Source: Bacteroidota bacterium (GTDB lineage Bacteria; Bacteroidota; Ignavibacteria; Ignavibacteriales; Ignavibacteriaceae). Taken from it: DNA of 16,388 bases. Both the position numbers and the translations under genes were made by a program. The notes below the pieces were generated by a model. It saw only the letters and a list, made by a program, of their open reading frames with translations, was not told the DNA's origin and did no database searches. How positions within the stretch are numbered: the first letter of the stretch is position 1; each line of letters starts with the position of its first letter. Positions 1 through 6,288 of the stretch are shown piece after piece. The DNA is taken from positions 1 to 16,388 of the forward strand of contig JAUZPC010000023.1 of NCBI GenBank assembly GCA_030706105.1, given 5' to 3'.

Positions 1-2132
1 ACACCAAATTTTTTGGCAATTTCTTGTAATGAATCACCTTTTCTAACTTTATATCTATAGACTGAGTTCTTTTTACTTTTTACTGATGTATTATCATCAG
101 CAGCATACTCTGTATTCCTTGAAGTAGAATAGATTTTTAGATTAGCATGTTTAGGAAGCTTGTTGCCTTTAATCCCGTTCCATTTTTTTAGAGTTGCTAC
201 AGAAACACCATATTTACGAGCTATATTACTTAAGCTCTCGTGCTTTTTAGGTCTATAATATGTAATTGCTGTTTTGCTGCTTGTTCTGGTAACATTGTTC
301 TTTGTAACTGTTCTTTCAATACTTGTCTGATTATCCAAGCTTGCATAAAAATCTTTTTTACTTTCATCAACATAAAGTGTCAACTGCTGACCAACTGAAA
401 TTGTCTGAGTATAAGGGATATTATTCCAGTTTCGGATATCACTTACTCTTGTGTTAAATAAATCAGCAATAGAAACTAAACTCTCGTTACGTTTTACTCT
501 ATAAGTAACCGGGACTTTTCCTTTAGGGACAACAGAAATTGTTGAATTATCAACTTTTGTTGATACAGTTGAATCTGAAGTAACCTGATTGCCTGAAGCA
601 AAATTATCATTTTCTGCTACTTCATTGTCGGTATCTTCATCATCTTTGGCTGTATAATTATTCAGATTATTATAAGGAGACTGGTAGCCTGTACTGTCTT
701 TAGCAGTTTTATTTACAGCAACAGTAGTGTTGTTCAGACTTCCGGTTGGAATTCTTAACTGGACACCTCTTGATAATTTTGTATTGATAGAGATGTTATT
801 TGCATCTGCAATATCATTTTTAGAGACACCATATTTAGAAGCAATTGCTTCAAGATTTTCACCTTTTTTAACGGTGTAGACATAATAGTTTCTTTTAGCC
901 GTCTCAGGAATATTTTTGATGTTTGTGGCAAATGTATTGAAATTTGCTTTAGGAATTTTTAATGAATAACCGCCCGGAGGTGTACTCATCTGGGTAAGTT
1001 CAGGGTTTAAATCCTGCAATACAGATAAGTTAATGCCTGCACAAGTTGAAAGGAAAGAAAGATCTAAGGATTCCTTTAATTTATATTCACTATATTCATA
1101 AGGTTTTTCCAATGTAATATTATTAAAACCATATTTTGCAGGGTCCATTGCAATTAAAGAAACAGCAATAAACTGTGGAACATAATTTTGGGTCTCTCTT
1201 GGCAGATAAGGCATTGCCTTCCAATAATTTTTTTCACCGCATTTATTTACAGCCTTATTAATTCTGCCTTCACCGGCATTATATGAAGCCATAACCAGAT
1301 ACCAGTCGCCAAGAGAACTATAAAGATCTTTTAAATGCTTGGCAGCAGCTCTTGTGGACTTTTCAGGATCTCTTCTCTCGTCTAAATAAAAATCACTTTC
1401 AAGTCCGTACATCTTTCCTGTAGATTTAATAAACTGCCAAAGACCGACAGCACTGGCCCAGGAACGGGCAGTCGGGTTAAGACCACTTTCAATCATGCTT
1501 AAATGGCAAAGAGTAGTTGGAACTCCTTCTTCCCTAAAAATACGATTCATCATCGGCATATATTTGCCTGAACGGCTCATCCACAACGTTATATACTTGC
1601 GCCCCTTACCAACAAAATACTCTACCCACTGCTCAACAGCAGAGTTAACTTCAAGAGGTATATCTCCGGGTACTACAACATGCTTGCTTAAATCGTTAAT
1701 CTGGACTTGTTTATCTTTAGAAACAGATTTTCCCATCCATTCTTCTAATGCCGCTATTGAAACATTTTCAGGAAGCACATCTAAACCATCAACATATTTC
1801 CTGTAATCTTCAATAATAGATTTTTCTAACTCTTTATAGGCATCATTATTTTCAATTCCCGGGTAGAAATCCAAATTATTGACTATCCTAAGAGCATTCT
1901 CATAATTTTCTATAGCTTCATTAACAGAATTTTGATCTTGTTTCTGAAGAGCTATAACATAGAACTGTCTTGCTTGTTCAAGTTGTTCCGCAACAATACC
2001 ATTAACTTTAACCGTTTTTTGAGTATTGCCTGAATCTTCACTTTTTGAAATCTCTTTATTTGTTGTGCTGCATGACTGCAAAACAAATGCAAATAAAGAC
2101 ATTGCAAAAAGAAATAGAAATCGTCTTTTCAT
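1..2132 (-). CDS. mltD: MltD-like membrane-bound lytic transglycosylase with LysM repeats (partial, 3' end off window)
   Basis: Cleaves peptidoglycan glycan strands at the cell envelope (family knowledge). The first 21 residues form a lipoprotein signal with a lipobox ending LQSC, the lipidated Cys being residue 21, so it is probably anchored in the outer membrane. A family-1 SLT catalytic domain occupies roughly residues 160-330: the motif MIESGL places the likely catalytic Glu at residue 215, followed by SAVGLWQF, MASYNAGEGR and RETQNYVPQF, which are typical of MltD. After it come LysM domains at about 412-458, 538-585, 620-665 and from 690 to the window edge, joined by Ser/Thr/Asn-rich linkers. 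About 710 residues are visible; the stop lies beyond position 1. The ATG at 2132-2130 is supported by AAAGG seven bases upstream. E. coli MltD carries two LysM domains, so this one is longer. The upstream region is unusual (see 2133-2599). Confidence 0.93.
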   Translation of the reverse strand, partial: MKRRFLFLFAMSLFAFVLQSCSTTNKEISKSEDSGNTQKTVKVNGIVAEQLEQARQFYVIALQKQDQNSVNEAIENYENALRIVNNLDFYPGIENNDAYKELEKSIIEDYRKYVDGLDVLPENVSIAALEEWMGKSVSKDKQVQINDLSKHVVVPGDIPLEVNSAVEQWVEYFVGKGRKYITLWMSRSGKYMPMMNRIFREEGVPTTLCHLSMIESGLNPTARSWASAVGLWQFIKSTGKMYGLESDFYLDERRDPEKSTRAAAKHLKDLYSSLGDWYLVMASYNAGEGRINKAVNKCGEKNYWKAMPYLPRETQNYVPQFIAVSLIAMDPAKYGFNNITLEKPYEYSEYKLKESLDLSFLSTCAGINLSVLQDLNPELTQMSTPPGGYSLKIPKANFNTFATNIKNIPETAKRNYYVYTVKKGENLEAIASKYGVSKNDIADANNISINTKLSRGVQLRIPTGSLNNTTVAVNKTAKDSTGYQSPYNNLNNYTAKDDEDTDNEVAENDNFASGNQVTSDSTVSTKVDNSTISVVPKGKVPVTYRVKRNESLVSIADLFNTRVSDIRNWNNIPYTQTISVGQQLTLYVDESKKDFYASLDNQTSIERTVTKNNVTRTSSKTAITYYRPKKHESLSNIARKYGVSVATLKKWNGIKGNKLPKHANLKIYSTSRNTEYAADDNTSVKSKKNSVYRYKVRKGDSLQEIAKKFG

Positions 2133-2297
2133 GCAATCGCCTTTTTAATATTTAGTAAAAATAATTCTTATATTCTCAATTTTCAAGTAAAATATTACAT
2201 TAATTCTATAAGTACTTAAAAATTAAAGAAATAATCCGCCCAGGAAAATTCCTGTATTTTGGATTTTTAAACTTATAAAAAAAAATCCTAAAAATCT

Positions 2298-2314
2298 ATA
2301 AGGGATACCCTTAT
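2298..2314. repeat. 7-bp inverted repeat ATAAGGG/CCCTTAT
   Basis: ATAAGGG and CCCTTAT are separated by ATA. The size and symmetry suit a dimeric regulator site upstream of the lytic transglycosylase, about 170 bases before its start codon. It is a short palindrome in AT-rich DNA, so chance is possible. Confidence 0.4.
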
Positions 2315-2332
2315 TTCTCAAATATAATAGAA

Positions 2333-2367
2333 ATAAATAAACATAATTCAGTATTATGTTTATTTAT
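2333..2367. repeat. Perfect 15-bp inverted repeat, 5-nt loop
   Basis: Left arm ATAAATAAACATAAT (2333-2347) and right arm ATTATGTTTATTTAT (2353-2367) are exact reverse complements around the loop TCAGT. The stem has only one G:C pair and no uninterrupted T tract follows on either strand, so it is not a standard intrinsic terminator. It could be a protein-binding site, an mRNA-end processing structure or a remnant of a mobile element. Role unknown. Confidence 0.7.
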
Positions 2368-2599
2368 ATTACATAATCGCCAAATATCCTTAAATACTTT
2401 ATATCTTTGACACCAATTCTTAATTTATTTAAGTTAATGTAAAAATTTTTTCCGCATTAACATCTTTCTCTATAATATTTTATTGATTCAAAGAACATAG
2501 TTAGTAAATTATAGATTTTGATGATTCTTATAATAATTATTAATATTTCTTTTTTGCTCTTTCTCCTTCCATAATTTATTAGAAATTATTACTTCCATA

Positions 2600-3328
2600 T
2601 CAAATACTTAAAATTTCAGGAAAGTATATTTCATTCATTTTAGATAAAATATGTTTTAGAGCTAACCCTTCCTGAATTGTTAATTCGCTTTGCAGTTCAC
2701 CCGATCTGAGAAATAGCATTTTGTTAGAATACTGGCAGATACTGTGTACAGCATTTGTACCAACTATAAATGATATGTTAAATTCATCTTTGATGGTCTT
2801 TAGGACTGAGAATATTTCATTTATTGTAATTTCAGATAAAGCCATTAAACTATTATTTAGAATAATTATTTTAGCTTCCGCAAATATTGCTCTTCCTATC
2901 GCAGCTCTTAAGCTCAGCCCGGATTTTGGCTGCCGAGGCAAATAGTTTTCATAACCGTTAAGACCGGCAATTTCAACAATCCTTTTAAATAGTTTCTGTT
3001 TATCCTCTGCATATTCCAGATCTGAAAGGGTAATGTTTTGCTTGACATTTAGCCATGGAAACGCAAAATAATTATCACTGATATAAATTATTTTCCCTTT
3101 GTTTTCAGATAGGGGCTTTCCTTCAAATAAAATAGTACCTGAGGACTGATAATCAAGACTTGCAAGTATTTTAAGTAAAGTAGATAATTCATGAGTATCT
3201 TGAGAGTACAGAAAATTTATCGAACTTTCTTCAATACTGAATGTTATGTCGGTCAGAATTTCGTTGAATACTTTTGCTTTAGTAAGTTCAACTTTTCTTA
3301 GCTTATCAACAATTAATATTTTTCCCAT
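2600..3328 (-). CDS. Degenerate ABC transporter ATPase-like protein (TauB/SsuB family pattern)
   Basis: The 242-residue product aligns by eye along its full length with nitrate/sulfonate/taurine-type ABC ATPases: a start like GKPL after the first lobe, FPWLNVKQNI for the usual FPWLTVxENV, and ALSE at the usual ALD position. The catalytic motifs are gone. The Walker A site (residues 42-50, SQDTHELST) lacks the glycines and lysine; the Q-loop Gln is Asp85; the LSGGQ signature is KSGLSLR (135-141); Walker B ends LNNS instead of LDEP, so the Asp and Glu are both Asn; the H-loop His is Thr191. It should therefore not bind or hydrolyse ATP normally. The frame is nevertheless intact. I chose the ATG at 3328-3326, preceded by GGAG, over an in-frame TTG at 3352 that would overlap the permease stop. 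It lies 16 nt after the permease. It may be a pseudo-ATPase or an early decay product. Confidence 0.72.
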   Translation of the reverse strand: MGKILIVDKLRKVELTKAKVFNEILTDITFSIEESSINFLYSQDTHELSTLLKILASLDYQSSGTILFEGKPLSENKGKIIYISDNYFAFPWLNVKQNITLSDLEYAEDKQKLFKRIVEIAGLNGYENYLPRQPKSGLSLRAAIGRAIFAEAKIIILNNSLMALSEITINEIFSVLKTIKDEFNISFIVGTNAVHSICQYSNKMLFLRSGELQSELTIQEGLALKHILSKMNEIYFPEILSI

Positions 3329-3344
3329 AGGTCTCCATTCTTTT

Positions 3345-4097
3345 TTAATCAATTTCGAATGTATATTTCTTTTCTATCATTATGAGCAATTTGTTTACAA
3401 GATAAATTGTTAATCCGCAGATTATAGTAATAGCAATTATTACCGATAAATACTTGTTATTTATAGCAAAATAAAGGATATCCCCTATCCCATATTCTTT
3501 ATTTATTAGCTCAAATGCTATAATCAACGTCCAAAGTTGAAAATGTATAATTCTAATTTTTTTAATCAATTGTGGCTTTATAAAATTCCATTTAACCGAG
3601 TTTATTACCCTACCCGGGATGCCATTAAACCCACTGATATTAATAACGGCCTCTTCGGGTACTTTCTGCAACAGGCTTACTGCATTAAGGAAAATAGAAA
3701 GTATAGAAATAAACAAAATGAATGCAAACTCAAGATAAAAGCTACCGGGAAATAAAAATATTAAAATAATTCCAGGTAGAATAGGGGGTATATATTTAAA
3801 TATTTTGCATAATGAAAAAAGAAAAATGACAAATTGATTTTTTCCACCGGCAAAATAAATAAGAACTGCTTTTATTAGAAAATAAGATAAGAAAAGCGGA
3901 AGGTAGATATTAATAAAAGTATATAGTAATTCTGAGTAAAAATGTATAAGGAGAACATTCAGGAGATTTAATAAAATATAGCCGGGTTTAAGCTGAGAGT
4001 TTATTTCTATGATGAATTGAAATGTAATAAACCATAATACAAAAATACCTACTAAGTACTTAGCAGATTTGATTGCGTAATTATTGTTTATTGCCAT
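3345..4097 (-). CDS. ABC transporter permease, TauC/SsuC-like, divergent
   Basis: A 250-residue, very hydrophobic Ile/Leu/Phe-rich protein with about six membrane segments. The cytoplasmic coupling loop is recognisable near residues 148-180 (EEAVINISGFNG, then a Pro-containing segment), matching the EAA-type loop of nitrate/sulfonate/taurine permeases, and the C-terminal part EYGIGDILYFAIN corresponds to the GLGxLI region of that family. The coupling loop has lost most of the usual EAA-G consensus (Ser and Gly displaced), so this subunit is divergent too. Its partner is the catalytically dead ATPase-like gene immediately downstream. No periplasmic binding protein gene is adjacent, so the substrate cannot be named. 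The start ATG at 4097 has only a weak ribosome binding site. Confidence 0.7.
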   Translation of the reverse strand: MAINNNYAIKSAKYLVGIFVLWFITFQFIIEINSQLKPGYILLNLLNVLLIHFYSELLYTFINIYLPLFLSYFLIKAVLIYFAGGKNQFVIFLFSLCKIFKYIPPILPGIILIFLFPGSFYLEFAFILFISILSIFLNAVSLLQKVPEEAVINISGFNGIPGRVINSVKWNFIKPQLIKKIRIIHFQLWTLIIAFELINKEYGIGDILYFAINNKYLSVIIAITIICGLTIYLVNKLLIMIEKKYTFEID

Positions 4098-4282
4098 TTT
4101 TCATACAGATTTTATTATTATTTATTAATATAAATCTATATAATTCATTATCAAATGATTATTTACCTATGCAAAGGCATTGGAAAGAGGCTTTTCGCTA
4201 ATTTTTGTGATCTCAGGCTAAAAATGGCAGGCTTATTTGTGATTTTTTTTGCATTACTATAAATTAAGTAATACATATGTTT

Positions 4283-4312
4283 CAAAAGTACATATAAAAA
4301 AACCTCTTTCAA
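4283..4312 (-). promoter_or_regulatory. Candidate Bacteroidota-type promoter for the permease pair
   Basis: Read on the minus strand, TTG (4312-4310), 19 nt, then TACTTTTG (4290-4283) fits the TTG/TAnnTTTG pattern. Transcription would begin near 4276 and leave a leader of about 180 nt before the permease. The upstream box lies inside the loop of the preceding terminator, which may mean the match is fortuitous. Confidence 0.3.
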
Positions 4313-4324
4313 TTTCAAAAGAGG
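4296..4324 (-). terminator. Intrinsic terminator after the small-protein gene
   Basis: On the minus strand CCTCTTT and AAAGAGG form a 7-bp stem with an 8-nt loop, followed directly by seven T (4302-4296). It lies about 50 nt after the stop of the 77-residue gene and ends that transcript before the ABC pair. An 11-nt copy of one arm (AAAGAGGCTTT) recurs at 4184-4194 without its partner. Confidence 0.85.
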
Positions 4325-4376
4325 CTTTAAATTTTTTCAATGGACTTCCCTATTTTTGAGATGACCGAAATAAATT

Positions 4377-4610
4377 TTAAACAATCTCAACACATTTAAT
4401 GGAAGTAAATGGAATAAATATTTTAACATCGTTGTCTTCAACTTTATTTTCCAACAATAAACCTTCATCAAAAGCTTCAACCAGTTTGCCAACCTTAAAT
4501 GTTATTTCATAGAAAGGCTGATTAGTTGATTGATCTATTTTTAGTCCATAATTTTCAACAAGTGTCACATTAAGTGTTTTTCCGCTAAATTGATTCCAAT
4601 TCATTTTCAT
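4377..4610 (-). CDS. Small hypothetical protein, 77 residues
   Basis: I do not recognise this family. It is a mixed-charge soluble protein without a signal peptide. The alternating hydrophobic pattern (TLNVTLVEN, FYEITFKVGKLVEAF, EGLLLENKV, VKIFIPFTSIKCVEIV) suggests an all-beta small barrel. The ending IPFTSIKCVEIV resembles the closing strands of Sm/SH3-like barrels, but this is a weak structural guess. The start is two bases after the stop of the upstream secreted-protein gene, so the two are almost certainly co-transcribed and probably translationally coupled. An alternative ATG lies two codons downstream. A good terminator follows. Confidence 0.75.
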   Translation of the reverse strand: MKMNWNQFSGKTLNVTLVENYGLKIDQSTNQPFYEITFKVGKLVEAFDEGLLLENKVEDNDVKIFIPFTSIKCVEIV

Positions 4611-4612
4611 AT

Positions 4613-5407
4613 TTATTCTTCTTCGTTTAATTTGTTCAATTTTTCTACAAATTTTTCTTTATCATTGCAAAAGTAATAACTATCAATAAACTTCTGAGCT
4701 AATGACTTTTCCTGAGCCGATAAATAATTTATATAAATTTCCGCAATAGCAGCTTTTATCTTTTCAGTAGATTTGCAGTCAGAATCGTTCTTTTTATAGA
4801 ATTCATCTAAAGTAGCAGTCAATTCATCGTTTGTATCAATGAAAATATCATAAAGTTCATCATCTACATCAAACAATTCTTCATTTTCAAATACATAGCA
4901 TCTAATAGGAGAATATAAATCTTCAGTATCTGTATTGTTTAAATAATCATATTCAGGCTGACCGGCAACAATCATAATACCGCCAAGCTCTTCATCATCA
5001 ACCAAATATGGTTCCACTAAGCCTGAGAAGAGGGAATCTGCAAGCTTTACATCTTCAGATATCTTATATACATACATACTATATAAGAATTCAGTGCCCT
5101 TCTGCTGATAATCAACAATAATAAATTCATCTGAACTGTCAGCATCAATATCCTCAGTATATATCACCGGATCATTAAATGCTCTTGAATAGACAACATT
5201 ATCCTGTAAATCTGAAACACTTAATAAACCGTCTGTAATAGTTGCTTTATAGTTATCAAACTCAAAAACGGAATCATTGTCAAACTCCTCATCTCCGGAT
5301 AGAGAATCAGAAGAAATGGATAATGAATCTTTTGGGGTAAACACTTGTGCATTAGCAAAGGAAAATCCAATTACTACAACAAAAATTGTTAATAATATTT
5401 TATACAT
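4613..5407 (-). CDS. Secreted acidic hypothetical protein with FG-GAP/VCBS-like calcium motif
   Basis: About 264 residues. The first 21 form a Sec signal peptide (MYKILLTIF, a hydrophobic core, then FANAQ) with cleavage probably after ANA. The mature part is very rich in Asp, Glu and Ser. The segment EDIDADSSDEFIIVDYQ near residue 88 has the DxDxDSxDEhh spacing of calcium-binding FG-GAP/VCBS loops, seen once here rather than as a full propeller. The C-terminus becomes helical and Lys-rich with pairs of charged residues. I placed the start at the ATG at 5407-5405: the frame stays open upstream to a TTG at 5518, but that extension encodes an unlikely second hydrophobic stretch. It is the first gene of a pair with the 77-residue protein. 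Function unknown. Confidence 0.72.
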   Translation of the reverse strand: MYKILLTIFVVVIGFSFANAQVFTPKDSLSISSDSLSGDEEFDNDSVFEFDNYKATITDGLLSVSDLQDNVVYSRAFNDPVIYTEDIDADSSDEFIIVDYQQKGTEFLYSMYVYKISEDVKLADSLFSGLVEPYLVDDEELGGIMIVAGQPEYDYLNNTDTEDLYSPIRCYVFENEELFDVDDELYDIFIDTNDELTATLDEFYKKNDSDCKSTEKIKAAIAEIYINYLSAQEKSLAQKFIDSYYFCNDKEKFVEKLNKLNEEE

Positions 5408-5594
5408 GTTAAATAATTCTAATTCTAATTTTATTGATATGCAAAATATAAAAGATTCAGCAATAAAAAAATATATATATGTTATTAATTTATAAAATAT
5501 CCGTACTCTTTTTAGCAATAAAGCATATAATGAATATCGAATTCTATGATTTTTGCAAATTTACTAGTTAATTTGGTAAATAATGAAGATTTCT

Positions 5595-5626
5595 ATTGAC
5601 AATTTGATGAGTAATAGTTATTTTTG
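5595..5626 (+). promoter_or_regulatory. Candidate tetR promoter, Bacteroidota type
   Basis: ATTG (5595-5598), a 20-nt spacer and TATTTTTG (5619-5626) match the TTTG/TAnnTTTG consensus, with an exact -7 box. The start of transcription would be near 5633, about 20 nt before the tetR ATG. The -7 box overlaps the left arm of the inverted repeat at 5623-5640, the arrangement expected for autorepression. Confidence 0.55.
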
Positions 5627-5640
5627 AATCATTATTCATT
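5623..5640. promoter_or_regulatory. Candidate TetR operator 1 (upstream of tetR)
   Basis: TTTGAAT-CATT-ATTCATT: a TGAAT/ATTCA inverted repeat with a 4-nt spacer. The right arm ATTCATT is identical to that of the repeat at 6257-6274, and the spacing is the same. It overlaps the predicted -7 box of the tetR promoter. Confidence 0.55.
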
Positions 5641-5654
5641 TATATTTTTTATAT

Positions 5655-6242
5655 ATGAGAACCAAAGAAGGAAATAAAGCTAAAACCATTATTGATGCCG
5701 CTATTGAAGTATTTGCTGCAGACGGTTTCCATAATGCAAAGATATCTCAAATTGCTCAGATAGCCGGTATTGCTACCGGAAGTATATATTTGTATTACCC
5801 AAATAAAGAAAGCATTTTATCTAAGATTTTTGAGCAAGTATGGTCCAGCCTGGCACTCCCTGCAGACGATCTGCTTGCCAGGAAAGACATGAATCCAATT
5901 GAAAAATTGGAAAATTTAATAGATTTATTTTTTGATATTTTTACAGAGGACCCGAACCTTGCAAAAGTTTTCGTTAATGATCAGGAACACCTAATGAAGA
6001 CTAATTCATCTGCATTTATACATAATTATGAAAACTTTTTAGATACAGGCGAAAAAATAGTGCTTGAGGGTATAAAGTCTCAATGTTTTAATCCGAATAT
6101 TGATATAAAGATTTTTAGAAATTTCTTCTTCGGAGGAATAAGGCATTTACTCCATCTATGGGCCCGCGATCACAAAGCGTTCCCTTTAAATGTAGTTCGG
6201 CAAAATGTTAAGTTTATTCTAAAAAAGGGAATTTTAGAATAA
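5655..6242 (+). CDS. TetR/AcrR-family transcriptional regulator
   Basis: 195 residues, the usual TetR length. The N-terminal DNA-binding domain is clear: IIDAAIEVFAADGFHNAKIS, then IAQIAGIATGSIYLYYPNKE (residues about 32-52) is the helix-turn-helix with the family's GSIYxYFxxKE signature. The rest is the helical ligand-binding and dimerisation domain, with the charged segment IFTEDPNLAKVF. It heads the efflux cluster on the same strand, 46 bases before tolC, so it probably represses both itself and the transporter and releases DNA when a transported compound binds. Matching inverted repeats before tetR and before tolC support this. No Shine-Dalgarno sequence precedes the ATG. The ligand cannot be read from sequence. 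Confidence 0.93.
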   Translation: MRTKEGNKAKTIIDAAIEVFAADGFHNAKISQIAQIAGIATGSIYLYYPNKESILSKIFEQVWSSLALPADDLLARKDMNPIEKLENLIDLFFDIFTEDPNLAKVFVNDQEHLMKTNSSAFIHNYENFLDTGEKIVLEGIKSQCFNPNIDIKIFRNFFFGGIRHLLHLWARDHKAFPLNVVRQNVKFILKKGILE

Positions 6243-6256
6243 TTTTTTTATTAAAT

Positions 6257-6274
6257 AATGAATAAAGATTCATT
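6257..6274. promoter_or_regulatory. Candidate TetR operator 2 (upstream of tolC-like gene)
   Basis: AATGAAT-AAAG-ATTCATT is a perfect 7-bp inverted repeat with a 4-nt spacer, in the 46-bp gap between tetR and the outer-membrane channel gene and just before its ribosome binding site (AGGAGA, 6279-6284). It shares TGAAT-N4-ATTCATT with the repeat at 5623-5640. I found no convincing promoter box next to it, so it could act on an internal promoter or as a roadblock. Confidence 0.55.
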
Positions 6275-6288
6275 TTACAGGAGAACTA

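Larger units (their letters stand above)
2133..2599. other. Gene-free AT-rich region with several inverted repeats
   Basis: This stretch separates the end of the degenerate ABC gene from the start of the lytic transglycosylase; both are on the minus strand, so the transglycosylase promoter should lie here. I found no supported ORF. It holds four inverted repeats: CAGGAA-AA-TTCCTG (2241-2254), ATAAGGG-ATA-CCCTTAT (2298-2314), a perfect 15-bp pair at 2333-2367, and GTTAATG/CATTAAC (2433-2439 and 2455-2461) enclosing an A5T6 run. A TAnnTTTG-like -7 box reads on the minus strand at 2326-2319, but no TTG sits at the right distance upstream, so I do not call a promoter. Confidence 0.6.

Noticed and set aside
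1495..1806. Plus-strand open frame inside the lytic transglycosylase
   Set aside because: It lies antisense to the conserved catalytic domain and has no recognisable protein features.
2319..2326. TATATTTG on the minus strand as the transglycosylase promoter
   Set aside because: Exact TAnnTTTG match, but no TTG 19-21 nt upstream; such strings are common in AT-rich DNA.
2407..2412. TTGACA on the plus strand as a promoter
   Set aside because: No good second box at the proper distance and no plus-strand gene downstream.
3329..3352. TTG start for the degenerate ATPase
   Set aside because: An ATG at 3328 with GGAG upstream is the better start; the TTG lies inside the permease stop region.
5408..5518. 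N-terminal extension of the secreted acidic protein from a TTG
   Set aside because: It would place a second hydrophobic stretch before a complete signal peptide; the ATG at 5407 gives a normal one.
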